A program made the position numbers and the translations under genes. DNA of 34,022 nt from NCBI GenBank assembly GCA_903920005.1, contig CAIXKI010000172.1, forward strand, positions 1 to 34,022. Direction: 5' to 3'. The stretch comes from an uncultured delta proteobacterium (GTDB taxonomy: Bacteria; Bdellovibrionota_C; UBA2361; OMII01). Each line of letters opens with the position of its first letter. Positions within the stretch are counted from its first letter, which is position 1. A model generated the notes under the pieces. That model did not search any database. It was not told the origin of the DNA and saw only the letters and a list, made by a program, of their open reading frames with translations. Below are positions 8,260-16,093 of the stretch, piece after piece.

Positions 8260-9711
8260 ATGAAGTTTCTGAGGCTCATACCGTTTCTATTGCTTACCGT
8301 GCACCTCGCGCACGCTGAGCCGTTGTCGCCCTTTCGGGGGCCGATAGTAAAGAAAACCTCAAAGCGCGCTCGTGTCTCAAAGGTCGCGATATATGACCGT
8401 AAAGAGGCAACTCGCATAGATCCGGTCACCTTTACCGCGCGCATTCGAACCGAGGGTACTGTTGTAGTTTCTCTGACCTCAAAGAGGGAAAAGGATTGGG
8501 ATTCAACACTCGTTCGTGACGGACGGGAGCAGCGGGAGGAGTCTTCGATAACGCTTTATCAAGGGACAGTGCGGATCCGTGGGGAGGAGTTTCCCGCCGC
8601 CGCTTCGATGTACGCAAAGAAGATTATGCTCACGTTTCCTGGGCGCCAAAAGGGCTCAGAGGGAAAGCAGCGAGTGTACACTCTCACTCTTCCGGAACGG
8701 TTGTCAGGTCGGGGAATGGCCCGGGTATCCGCCGTTCCTCAGTCGGTATTTCACAACAAAACGTGCGCAGATGTTGGTTTTGGTCATGCCGGAGGCCATG
8801 CGCGTGCCTCGGCCATCAAAGCGGTGACGAAAGCGTCTACGCCCGTAAAAACATACCGTGTGCTTACAATTAGCACTGAGGCGGATCCCTATTTGTACGC
8901 GATTCATGGAGACCAAACAAATGCGTACATCGCGCGTATTATCAATACCGCCGAGGCGCTTTTTGAGGCTCCACTTGGAATACGTTTCCAAATAGTCAAG
9001 CAGACTGTCTATACGGATCTCTCCACCTACGCTCTTTCCCAAACAGACCCACTCCAACTTCTCAGCGCGTTTGCGACGAACCCGCAAAATCCCTCCACCC
9101 TTGGAGTTTCAGCGCTTAGCTTTGAGCAAGATGTAGATGTGAAGCATCTGTTCACTGGTAAGGACCTTGATGGCCCACCGGTAGGATTGGCTTATATCGG
9201 AACCATCTGCTACGCGCCGAAATCCGCGTACGGCCTCACCCAAGCGACATCTACAGCCGGGGCTCCCTATTACTTCGCGCACGAGATAGGCCACAACCTG
9301 GGTGCTAGGCACGACCTGACAACGAGTGGAAGTGTGATGAATCCGAAGATTTCTATAGGCAGTGTCTTCTCACAGGGAAGTATAGATCAGATTCATGAGC
9401 ATCTTTCGTATTTCGGAAAGTGTCTTGAGACGAAGACTCTCACCCCAAACCTTGCGAACGCGAAGTTAACCCTTAGGCGCACGATAACGCCGGTCGGTAT
9501 TAAGCTTCGTGGACGCCTTGTGTATACCAACAACGAGCCGATCCCTGGCGTTGATATCGTTCTGAGTATCGGTAAGAGGCGGGTGGTTGTGAGCACCAAC
9601 GCGGCTGGCGTGTACTCGTATACGCTCAAGAAGAAGGGCGGAAAGAAGCCTGCCGCGGTGATGGCTTCTACTGCGGGTGGAGAGACGCAGTCGCCGTTAA
9701 TTGGTGGATAG
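8260..9711 (+). CDS. Secreted metzincin (reprolysin-like) zinc metalloprotease
   Basis: An exported zinc endopeptidase. Residues 1-19 form a signal peptide ending in AHA. The catalytic motif HEIGHNLGARHD spans residues 341-352, with zinc ligands H341, H345 and H351, the general base E342, and a Met-turn methionine at about 360 (SVMNP), which places it in the metzincin clan near the adamalysin/reprolysin group. The region before about 195 probably is a propeptide; C169 in KTCADVG could act as a cysteine switch (inference). The last 90 residues resemble a carboxypeptidase-regulatory-like beta domain (GRLVYTNNEPIPGVDIVLS, then TNAAGVYSYTL). No sorting signal is seen at the C-terminus. No Shine-Dalgarno is obvious before the ATG. 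Substrate unknown. Confidence 0.88.
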   Translation: MKFLRLIPFLLLTVHLAHAEPLSPFRGPIVKKTSKRARVSKVAIYDRKEATRIDPVTFTARIRTEGTVVVSLTSKREKDWDSTLVRDGREQREESSITLYQGTVRIRGEEFPAAASMYAKKIMLTFPGRQKGSEGKQRVYTLTLPERLSGRGMARVSAVPQSVFHNKTCADVGFGHAGGHARASAIKAVTKASTPVKTYRVLTISTEADPYLYAIHGDQTNAYIARIINTAEALFEAPLGIRFQIVKQTVYTDLSTYALSQTDPLQLLSAFATNPQNPSTLGVSALSFEQDVDVKHLFTGKDLDGPPVGLAYIGTICYAPKSAYGLTQATSTAGAPYYFAHEIGHNLGARHDLTTSGSVMNPKISIGSVFSQGSIDQIHEHLSYFGKCLETKTLTPNLANAKLTLRRTITPVGIKLRGRLVYTNNEPIPGVDIVLSIGKRRVVVSTNAAGVYSYTLKKKGGKKPAAVMASTAGGETQSPLIGG

Positions 9712-9724
9712 CGGGGCCTATCCA
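9705..9724. other. Hairpin overlapping the protease stop codon
   Basis: TGGATAG (9705-9711, containing the TAG stop) pairs perfectly with CTATCCA (9718-9724) across a six-base loop. No T-tract follows, so it is not a standard terminator; it may act as a 3' mRNA-protecting stem between convergent genes. The following stretch to 9871 contains nothing else I recognise. Confidence 0.4.
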
Positions 9725-9871
9725 AAGCTGCGCTACCGGTCTCCATGTCTCCTAAACGCTTGTGAAGAACGCGACGAGTTTTTCGCTTTGCGGACTCTAG
9801 CGAGCGCTGGTCTCTAAGAAAACGGCTCTGTTACTCGAAGGCGTCGAACCATGGCGTGGCGATCTCTCCCA

Positions 9872-11410
9872 TTAGAGTTTCTCGATATTGTTCAGGATTT
9901 CGGCGCCTTTTTCCCTGATGGCAGCTTTATCTTTCTCAGGCATCTTTTTAAGTAGTTGGTACCCCATGCCGATGCGTGGATTTTTTTCGAGTTTCTCTTG
10001 GTTTCGGATCAGGAAGTCCCAGTACAGCGTGTTAAAGGGACATCCTCGTTCGCCGAACTTCTCTTTGTAGTTATAGAAGCACTTCGAGCAGTAGTTTGAC
10101 ATCTTGTTTATGTACTGAGCGCTCGAGGTGTAGGGCTTGGTGCCTACGATACCTCCATCGGCAAATTGACTCATGCCACGAGTGTTCGGAAGCTGCACCC
10201 ACTCGACGGCATCGGCATAGATCCCTAAGTACCAGGCGTCAATCTCATCTGGATTAATGCCGGTCATGACCGCGAAATTACCAGTCACCATGAGTCGCTG
10301 AATGTGATGGGCGTACGAATCATCAAGAGATTGTTGAACGGATTGTCGTACGCAGTTCATCTTGGTGTCGGCGTCCCAGAAGTAGTGGGGCAAGGACCGC
10401 TCTGCCTTGAAAAAATTAAGACGTTTGTACTCTGGCATATGAGTCCAGTAGACTCCGCGCATGAATTCACGCCAGCCGGCTATCTGCCGAACGAATCCCT
10501 CTATCTGTTCGATCGAGACCCTCTCCGGATTTTCCTCCCAGGTTTTGATAGCGGCCTCAATAACCTCTCGGGGAGAGATAAGTTTCACGTTGAGCGCGAA
10601 GGAGAGCTTAGAGTGGAAGAGCGTTCGATGCTCTGTCGTCATCGCGTCTTGATATGATCCGAACTCGGGAAGTAGGTGGGCGCAAAAATACTGAAGCGCC
10701 TGTTGTGCGTCATTACGAGAGACCGCCCAGGTGAAACGTTTCGGATCTACCGTGCCGATAGATTGAACGTTTTCCTGTGTGAGCATTGATACTATATCTG
10801 AAACATCTCTCGGAAATTCAATAGCGGGGGGAGGTTTTACTCCTGCCGGCAGTTTCTTTCGATTCTCGGAATCAAAATTCCATCGTTCGCCGATCGGTTT
10901 TCCATTCTGCATCAGGAAGCCAGTGGATCGTCGAACCTCGCGATAAAAAAGCTCCATGACGTAACGTTGGTGACCCTTGAACACCGACCGAAATTGTTCG
11001 GGAGTCGTCAGGAAGTGCTCGGTGTCGAACTTCTTCGTTGCGACCGGCAAGCGTTGGGCCAAAAGCTCCATGGCCTGAGCGACCCGGTACTCGTCGGGCT
11101 GTTGGTATTCGAACGCCGAATATCGTCCTGATGAGACCATTTCTTCTACATTACTCGCGAAGGAGTGTTTGTTCGAAGAGGTGTCGAGAGCAATATAGCG
11201 AACCCTGAAATTGCGAACGGTTAGCTCTTTAGCAAACTCTCTCATCGCTACGAAGAACCCGATTATTTTTTGAATATGGTGAGGAGCGTATGAGGCCTCC
11301 TCCTTTACCTCCATCAAGAGATACTCCGCATGCGTCGGCGGATCTTTGAACCACGAGTGGGCGATATTCAGTTGGTCGCCCATGATCAGCCGTAAGATAG
11401 GTTTGGTCAT
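9872..11410 (-). CDS. phrB: Iron-sulfur bacterial photolyase/cryptochrome (PhrB-type, DPRP family)
   Basis: A 512-residue FAD flavoprotein of the prokaryotic Fe-S photolyase group; characterised members repair (6-4) photoproducts with light. The N-terminus LRLIMGDQLN is the family's Rossmann opening. Four cysteines, C353, C441, C444 and C457 (MNC, YCSKC, GCPF), are placed with the same spacing as the four [4Fe-4S] ligands of Agrobacterium PhrB (350, 438, 441, 454), and the FAD-domain block RLMVTGNFAVMTGINP-xx-I-x-AWYL is intact. It is the downstream gene of a two-gene operon: its ATG is 6 bp after the stop of the DUF2256 gene. Whether it is a repair enzyme or a light sensor cannot be told from sequence alone, but the intact cofactor motifs favour an active photolyase. 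Confidence 0.93.
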   Translation of the reverse strand: MTKPILRLIMGDQLNIAHSWFKDPPTHAEYLLMEVKEEASYAPHHIQKIIGFFVAMREFAKELTVRNFRVRYIALDTSSNKHSFASNVEEMVSSGRYSAFEYQQPDEYRVAQAMELLAQRLPVATKKFDTEHFLTTPEQFRSVFKGHQRYVMELFYREVRRSTGFLMQNGKPIGERWNFDSENRKKLPAGVKPPPAIEFPRDVSDIVSMLTQENVQSIGTVDPKRFTWAVSRNDAQQALQYFCAHLLPEFGSYQDAMTTEHRTLFHSKLSFALNVKLISPREVIEAAIKTWEENPERVSIEQIEGFVRQIAGWREFMRGVYWTHMPEYKRLNFFKAERSLPHYFWDADTKMNCVRQSVQQSLDDSYAHHIQRLMVTGNFAVMTGINPDEIDAWYLGIYADAVEWVQLPNTRGMSQFADGGIVGTKPYTSSAQYINKMSNYCSKCFYNYKEKFGERGCPFNTLYWDFLIRNQEKLEKNPRIGMGYQLLKKMPEKDKAAIREKGAEILNNIEKL

Positions 11411-11416
11411 GATGAA

Positions 11417-11554
11417 TTATCTCTTGTTCCGTCTACACCGCTCGCTGCAAAAGACAACGCGACTCCAGTTCAGCCGCCACTTTTTCCGCCAGGAGAAAGG
11501 CTTGCCGCATACGGGGCATGTTTTCGTCGGTAGGTGCTGTTTGAAGCCTTTCAT
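11417..11554 (-). CDS. DUF2256 small zinc-finger-like protein, photolyase partner
   Basis: A 45-residue basic protein translated directly from the minus strand (start ATG 11554, stop TAA 11417-11419). It has two cysteine pairs, CPVC (13 and 16) and CSERC (36 and 40), flanking an aromatic-basic segment [11 protein letters not shown], and ends in RRNKR. This is the DUF2256 pattern, a family often found beside or fused to photolyase/cryptochrome-like genes. The four cysteines most likely bind zinc. It ends 6 bp before the photolyase start, so the two are almost certainly cotranscribed. No strong Shine-Dalgarno is visible. The biochemical role is unknown; the neighbourhood suggests a link to DNA photorepair. 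It is easily missed because of its size. Confidence 0.88.
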   Translation of the reverse strand: MKGFKQHLPTKTCPVCGKPFSWRKKWRLNWSRVVFCSERCRRNKR

Positions 11555-11990
11555 CTCACTATCGTCGCATAGGCGCAAGCGGGAGGACAGGTGAAACGAG
11601 ATGAAGAGTAAGGTGGTCGTATCAATCTATCGCACTCTCGATGGTTTTGGCGGTATGCGTGCGGAGAGCCAAATAGGTTCTGTTCTCGTCCGCCTCGTTA
11701 CGTCAAAAATATCAAAACGGTCGCTACGAAATATTTTTGCGCCATCCTGCTCATCTACGAGCCCAAGTATTAGAATTCAGAGAGGAACGCAGGTGATGGA
11801 ATCTTCTACATCCCAGGATTCCAATACGTCTCATGAGGTTGCGCCGATTGTGTGGAACTCCTAACCGTTCGACAACGAACTCCTAACGCTGCTTTCCTTG
11901 ATTACCAAGCTACATTCAAAGAGCATTCAGTTGGCATGTAAAAAACCGAGAGCGGCTGGATAGTGTAAACGCGAGCTGGACTCCTGAGAT
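11555..11990. other. Gene-poor interval
   Basis: No convincing gene in 436 bp. A plus-strand open frame (11601-11864) has weak ribosome-binding context, a basic low-complexity product and no recognisable fold, so I do not call it. Near 11857-11892 the 10-mer AACTCCTAAC occurs twice, separated by 15 bp; the significance is unclear. Confidence 0.4.
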
Positions 11991-12515
11991 ATGAATGAGC
12001 TTGTAAAAGATATAGTGGTGTGTGGATTAGTTCTCCTCATCTGCGGTTGTTTCGTTAGACAGCGACGATACTGGCGTGAGATGCAAGAGAGTCGACTTTC
12101 GGGCTCTTTGAGAGTTGGGTACCGGTTGGCGATCCTTGCAACCGTTGCGGCGCTTTCCTTCGCGTGCGTTACCAACACCGAAGCGTCCTGGGAGCTCGTG
12201 GGGAGTGTTATGCTGATGGTTCTCGTTTTCTGTATGAAGATAACTTTTTCCCCAACGATTATCGCTTTAACTCTCTCTGCGTGTACGTTTCAACTGTACA
12301 TCAATGACGAATTCCCCCTATGGCAGATATGGCTCTCCGTCACCAGCATGCTTACTTGGAGGCTGCCGGAAGATGTGCGCGCGGCTTACGCGACGATTTC
12401 GTTTCTATGGGTGCTCGTGACCTTGGTGAGTGGCACAGCGGCCCACCCTGACGCCGCCGGTGGCGATGACGCGGCTGTCGGACTCGACGAGGCTATCGCC
12501 TCTCTGCATACGTAA
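11991..12515 (+). CDS. Hypothetical multi-pass membrane protein
   Basis: A 174-residue protein with hydrophobic segments at about 7-22 and 43-60 and several more between 68 and 145, compatible with four or five spans. The C-terminal 25 residues are polar and acidic (AGGDDAAVGLDEA), likely cytosolic or periplasmic. The first helix is followed by RQRRYWRE, a positive-inside anchor. No transport or enzyme motif is recognised. Shine-Dalgarno support is weak. An imperfect hairpin, ATTGGCT then AGCCCAAT (12514-12532), follows at the stop codon without a T-run. Confidence 0.62.
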   Translation: MNELVKDIVVCGLVLLICGCFVRQRRYWREMQESRLSGSLRVGYRLAILATVAALSFACVTNTEASWELVGSVMLMVLVFCMKITFSPTIIALTLSACTFQLYINDEFPLWQIWLSVTSMLTWRLPEDVRAAYATISFLWVLVTLVSGTAAHPDAAGGDDAAVGLDEAIASLHT

Positions 12516-12696
12516 TTGGCTGTGTAGCCCAATCAAGATGAGGTGCCGTCATTTTTAGCTTGCCTCAGGCTCTCTGAGTCGTAACGGCATCCTATCCCCG
12601 TTGGTGATTCTAACGGTTCTTTGGTGATGGATGATTGCCGCAGTCGGCGCTACAGTGGTGTAGGATTTTTGTGCTCGTTTTTTTGGGGGGAGTGAT

Positions 12697-13038
12697 ATGG
12701 CTCGTCTGTGTTGGGGTCTTGTTGGGGCCTTTGGGCTTCTGGGTTCCGCTTCCGTATTGTCTGCTTGGGAGAGCCTCGCGCAGCCGCCCGCTCCAAGGGT
12801 AGGTGTCTGTCCCGGTGGTTTTTATCCGAGCGGTAAGCAATGTGTGCCGATCAAAGATAAGTCGAAGCCCGCCATGCAGATAGGGGGGCAGTGTCCTTCA
12901 GGGTACTACACGAGCGGAAAGTACTGTGTCGCTATGAGCGAGAAGTCGAAGCTGCCGATTCCGAAACATGGGCAGTGTCCCAACGGGTACTATCTGAGTG
13001 GGAAATACTGTCTGGAGAACGGTGCGCGTGACAGATAG
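12697..13038 (+). CDS. Secreted protein with three 28-residue cysteine repeats
   Basis: A 113-residue exported protein: hydrophobic signal region to about residue 23-28, then three near-identical units of the form G-x-C-P-x-G-[FY]-Y-x-S-G-K-x-C. Cysteines fall at 38/49, 66/77 and 94/105, an exact 28-residue period with a constant C-x10-C spacing, which suggests one disulfide per repeat. Short linkers between units are lysine-rich (DKSKP, EKSKLP). The start is supported by GGGGGGAG about 6 nt before the ATG. That Shine-Dalgarno is preceded by T7G6, a homopolymer junction prone to slippage. The family is not recognised; the architecture suggests a small periplasmic or extracellular binding or structural peptide. 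Confidence 0.72.
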   Translation: MARLCWGLVGAFGLLGSASVLSAWESLAQPPAPRVGVCPGGFYPSGKQCVPIKDKSKPAMQIGGQCPSGYYTSGKYCVAMSEKSKLPIPKHGQCPNGYYLSGKYCLENGARDR

Positions 13039-13075
13039 CGTCGCTGTACAGCAACGTTTGAGCTTCGGTAAATTG

Positions 13076-14053
13076 CTAGGCGCTTACCGGGAACCCCTTG
13101 TATACGATGTGTTCAAAGACGGGGATGACCTCTAGCTTTTCAATGTCGTGAGGAAATGCCTCATGAAGTGCCGCGGTAAATTCCTTGATCGCCCTGTTGT
13201 CGAGAAGCTCAAGTTCCATTTCGTAGTCCCAGCTGCCAAAGCTCTCGACGAGGATTCGGACCGGCAGCTGCTTGTCGCAGAACTTTATGACGCGTTGGCG
13301 CAGGTCAGCTCCGAGTCGCTTCATGGTTATGAGCACTCGGTACGAATTGTATCCCAGCTTTCGAGAGTCAACTCGATGCGTGTCGCCGAGGAGGATGCCT
13401 TCCTCTCGCATGCTCGCCACTCGACGTGTCAGCGTGCTTGGCGCGACCTCGAGTTCTTTTGCCACCTCGTTGTCATTTTGGAAGTCGCCACGGCTAAGGT
13501 GGTTTAGAATGTTACGATCGAGCTCGTCGATCTGAAGGACGTTTTCGGAGGCCCCCATAATAAACGTGTCGCTACCCTTTGTCTGAGGGGAGAGATACCG
13601 CCGTGGGTATCGAATCATGTAGGTTCGCAGTGCCAGTTGCTTGCCCACAAACGCGTCTTGATGTTTCTGAGAGATACGGTCGAGAAAGTGTCGAACTTCC
13701 TGGGTCGATTTTGAGAGGAAGGTAACCGCATAGTCGAAACTGCCGCCAACATCGGCGACCCAGCGGACCAGGGGAGATTGAGTTAGAGACCGAATCAGGC
13801 TTTGCTGCTCTTTATGGTTGCTGGATTTTAGAGAGAAGAAGAGAGCGAAGTCCGTATAGCCGAGTCGCATGGTGTCTACGTAGAGCGAGCGCCCGGTAAT
13901 TATCCCGTTTTTCACAAGTCGGTGGTACGTTCGTCGGACAGTATGTTCTTCGCTTCGGGCCAGGTCGGCTATCGCGCGGAAAGATTTATCCGCGTTGGAC
14001 TCCAGCAAAAACAGAATTTTCAGCTCTAGCTCATCGAGTTGCATGCTGGTCAT
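13076..14053 (-). CDS. Tandem-duplicated Lrp/AsnC-type transcriptional regulator
   Basis: A 325-residue protein made of two consecutive Lrp-like halves; ordinary Lrp/AsnC proteins are 150-165 residues. The first winged helix-turn-helix is at about 6-55 (LDELELKILFLLE through GIITGRSLYVD), followed by a RAM-like beta/alpha region to about 150. The second is at about 175-232 (IDELDRNILNHLS, APSTLTRRVASMREEGIL), with its own C-terminal region (VRILVESFGSWDYEMELEL). Both halves share the G-S-[FW]-D-Y turn, supporting internal duplication. It would presumably act as a pseudo-octamer-building DNA-binding regulator with two different recognition helices. Two ATGs (14053 and 14044) are possible starts; neither has a clear Shine-Dalgarno. 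Targets unknown; the divergent upstream DNA is a natural candidate. Confidence 0.8.
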   Translation of the reverse strand: MTSMQLDELELKILFLLESNADKSFRAIADLARSEEHTVRRTYHRLVKNGIITGRSLYVDTMRLGYTDFALFFSLKSSNHKEQQSLIRSLTQSPLVRWVADVGGSFDYAVTFLSKSTQEVRHFLDRISQKHQDAFVGKQLALRTYMIRYPRRYLSPQTKGSDTFIMGASENVLQIDELDRNILNHLSRGDFQNDNEVAKELEVAPSTLTRRVASMREEGILLGDTHRVDSRKLGYNSYRVLITMKRLGADLRQRVIKFCDKQLPVRILVESFGSWDYEMELELLDNRAIKEFTAALHEAFPHDIEKLEVIPVFEHIVYKGFPVSA

Positions 14054-14404
14054 TATACCGAGGTGCCTGCAGCTACGCGACAGTCTTTGCCTGTAAGGTG
14101 TCGAAATATACTTATATACGGCATTCTTCTGGTGTTCGTCGGAGCTGTATGCCCTGTAAACGTGTTTCTCTTTTAGTATCGTCTGACGATTAGGGAGGGG
14201 GCTGGGGCAAAAAAGCGGTCGCGGAGCGGACGATAGGAGTCACCATCGGATAGCAAGGGGCGTTTTCTGAATGGCTGTCACTTATGCTGCTATTGATTCG
14301 GCCCGTCATCATGCCGAAAAGCCGCAATTCTCTACTCGCCACCGAAAACTTTCTGTATATATCCCCGTCGAGGAAAGCTGATGGAGTAGTGGTTTTTGGG
14401 TTGC
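14054..14404. other. Intergenic region upstream of the Lrp-like gene and of the 14482 gene
   Basis: An AT-rich patch with ATATAC repeated near 14106-14120 may hold a divergent promoter or the regulator's own operator. Open frames crossing 14190-14549 on either strand lack ribosome-binding sites and family features, and I do not call them. Nothing else is supported. Confidence 0.35.
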
Positions 14405-14458
14405 CCCCTTTGAGTGGCTCTGAGGAGCCCCTGAGAGGGGAAGGCCCCGCGTTTTTTG
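14405..14458 (+). promoter_or_regulatory. Candidate attenuator-like leader hairpins
   Basis: CCCCT (14405-14409) can pair with AGGGG (14436-14440), enclosing a second perfect stem GGCTC/GAGCC. Alternatively the same GGGG (14437-14440) pairs with CCCC (14445-14448), which is followed by GCG and six T. The two foldings are mutually exclusive, the geometry of an antiterminator/terminator pair. The downstream gene starts 24 bp later. The second stem is short, so function is inference. Confidence 0.3.
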
Positions 14459-14481
14459 TTCTCTCCTGGAGGGTAGAGCCC

Positions 14482-14745
14482 ATGACGGTGTACGAGTGGT
14501 TATTTGATCTGTGTAAGCAACGAGGAATGCTTGAAGTGGAAGCCGCCACTGTGCTTGAGAGGATGATTTCGGATCCGTCGACAGTCGAGATGCGTGATCG
14601 ATGGGGCGAGTCTATCGAGTTATATACAGAGCCTTTGAAAGCGCTTCTTGTTCATCGACTCTCACTATGTGTTGTGAGGTGGATAGAACAGGAGAATCCC
14701 AGGGCCTTTTACAAGCCGTTGTTTGACGGAACGGTTAAGGGCTAA
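14482..14745 (+). CDS. Hypothetical 87-residue protein
   Basis: The frame opens earlier (14284), but the best start is the ATG at 14482, preceded by GGAGG (14468-14472) at a 9-nt spacing; the upstream part covers hairpins and looks untranslated. The product is acidic-to-neutral, predominantly helical, with segments MTVYEWLFDLCKQRGML, ATVLERMISDPSTVEMRDRW and EPLKALLVHRLSLCVVRWIE. No signal peptide and no recognised family. It may be cotranscribed with the next gene, 74 bp downstream, although a TCGAGT/ACTCGA hairpin (14773-14788) lies between them. Confidence 0.6.
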   Translation: MTVYEWLFDLCKQRGMLEVEAATVLERMISDPSTVEMRDRWGESIELYTEPLKALLVHRLSLCVVRWIEQENPRAFYKPLFDGTVKG

Positions 14746-14819
14746 CTTGTTTTCGGGGTCGCTTTCGCGAAATCGAGTGCCGACTCGAAAGGTTTAGCTC
14801 CGTCGCTATCCTCCCCTTT

Positions 14820-16052
14820 ATGGAAAGCCCCCCCCCCTCCCTGAAGCGCGTGGAATCGTTCTGGCTAACCGCATTCGTATCGAATAGTCTCCTGGCTGGG
14901 ACGGGGCGTGCGACTATGAGGGAAAATCGAAGTCCACATCGGCAGCAGGCGGTAGCGGCATTGAGAGGGGTCGTGGCCGCGGTTGAAAAGTTTAAGCCTG
15001 AGAGTTCGCTCGGGGATCGCTCGTGGTCAATCTCACTAAAAACGGGCGGGGTCTGGCGTCAACTTGAGGTGACTGAATATCAGGGCGCCTATTACGTTTC
15101 TTTAGGACGGGCTCTGCAGTGTGCCTATCGAAAAGAGCAGGATAAGGTAGAGGGCACTCTTAGAATTAAAGACAAGCTGCTGTTGCTGCAAGTGAGCGAC
15201 GCCCTCGCGGAGATTCACCATAAAGTCGCCCGAGATCCGGTTGAGTACCATCGAGAGCTGCTTCGAACCATCTCTCCGACCCTGAGATTCGGAACGATCC
15301 CTCGACAATTGTGTAAAATACTCCTGCCTGAGTGGAATCGATTCGACCGCGAGCTCTCTTCTGAAGAGATACGCGCGAGTATCTCGCTCCTAGAGCGGGA
15401 TGCCCCGAAGATCTTCCCTGGCATGACCGCGAACGCCTACTTTGAGTATTGTAGGGTCGCGTACCTCGCCAATCCCACCACGCATGGTAATGGCGCGCTG
15501 GACCTTTCGTTGAGTGGTCGGGAGCTCTATAGCCGTTTCGCGGATGGACGAGACGGTGGTTTGCGTGCGGTAGCTCCCGATTCTGCTGAAGCATTCCGAA
15601 GTTGGTATCAGACGGCACGGATGTCCGATGGGCATCCGTGGGAGATTTATCGAGGTGGTAATTCAACGCATATCGACCTCGGGATAAAGAGTGCGACTTC
15701 GGGAGGCGATAATGATTTTTCTGTGTACCTCTGCGCGTTCTCAAGCTTGCGTCTCGTAGAGGCGTGTCGCATCGCGCTTGCATTGCACAGCGCAGGGCTG
15801 CCGTTCGAGTGGCTTGATAAAGAGTCGTACTTAGATCGCTTGCGTGGAGAGGATAACGTCGGCATCGTTCCCAATGATTGTCCGTTGTCGTATGGATCAC
15901 AGCGCTTTCCGGCAGAGCTGAAGGTGGCGGATTGTGTTCACTACGATATGTTTCGTGACTATAACACCGGCAAGCCCCTCGCCTCGTGGGCCGCCATCAA
16001 GGGCATTATTAGTTGGTTGCCCATCCGTCCGCTGATGGTGGTTTCGCGGTAG
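14820..16052 (+). CDS. Hypothetical protein of about 380-410 residues
   Basis: A long soluble protein whose family I do not recognise. The frame from the ATG at 14820 begins MESPPPS over a run of ten C (14828-14837); an in-frame ATG at 14916 (MRENRSPHRQQ) gives a 378-residue product that starts nearer the structured part. Neither start has a clear Shine-Dalgarno. Noticeable conserved-looking blocks are GHPWEIYRGGNSTHIDLGI (about 281-299), with clustered G, N, H and D residues typical of an active or binding site, and ELYSRFADGRDGGL (about 241-254). There is no signal peptide in the shorter form and no membrane segment. It converges on a lipoprotein gene. Codon use resembles the neighbours, so it is probably a real cytosolic enzyme or binding protein. 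Confidence 0.7.
   Translation: MESPPPSLKRVESFWLTAFVSNSLLAGTGRATMRENRSPHRQQAVAALRGVVAAVEKFKPESSLGDRSWSISLKTGGVWRQLEVTEYQGAYYVSLGRALQCAYRKEQDKVEGTLRIKDKLLLLQVSDALAEIHHKVARDPVEYHRELLRTISPTLRFGTIPRQLCKILLPEWNRFDRELSSEEIRASISLLERDAPKIFPGMTANAYFEYCRVAYLANPTTHGNGALDLSLSGRELYSRFADGRDGGLRAVAPDSAEAFRSWYQTARMSDGHPWEIYRGGNSTHIDLGIKSATSGGDNDFSVYLCAFSSLRLVEACRIALALHSAGLPFEWLDKESYLDRLRGEDNVGIVPNDCPLSYGSQRFPAELKVADCVHYDMFRDYNTGKPLASWAAIKGIISWLPIRPLMVVSR
14828..14837. repeat. Homopolymer tract C10
   Basis: Ten consecutive C at codons 3-6 of the longer version of the 14820 gene, or in the leader of the shorter version. Tracts of this length are slippage-prone and could switch translation of an upstream start in or out of frame. 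A similar run of nine C lies at 20201-20209. Confidence 0.85.
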
Positions 16053-16093
16053 GCGAGTCTTTTCTTTCATCGAAGAGGTCGGTTCCGACATAT

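Noticed and set aside
11601-11864. An 87-residue plus-strand open frame
   Set aside because: Weak ribosome-binding context and no fold, signal or neighbours supporting it; left uncalled although it cannot be excluded.
15166-15900. A 244-residue minus-strand open frame
   Set aside because: Fully antisense to the 14820-16052 gene, with arginine/serine-rich composition and no fold pattern; it is a shadow frame.
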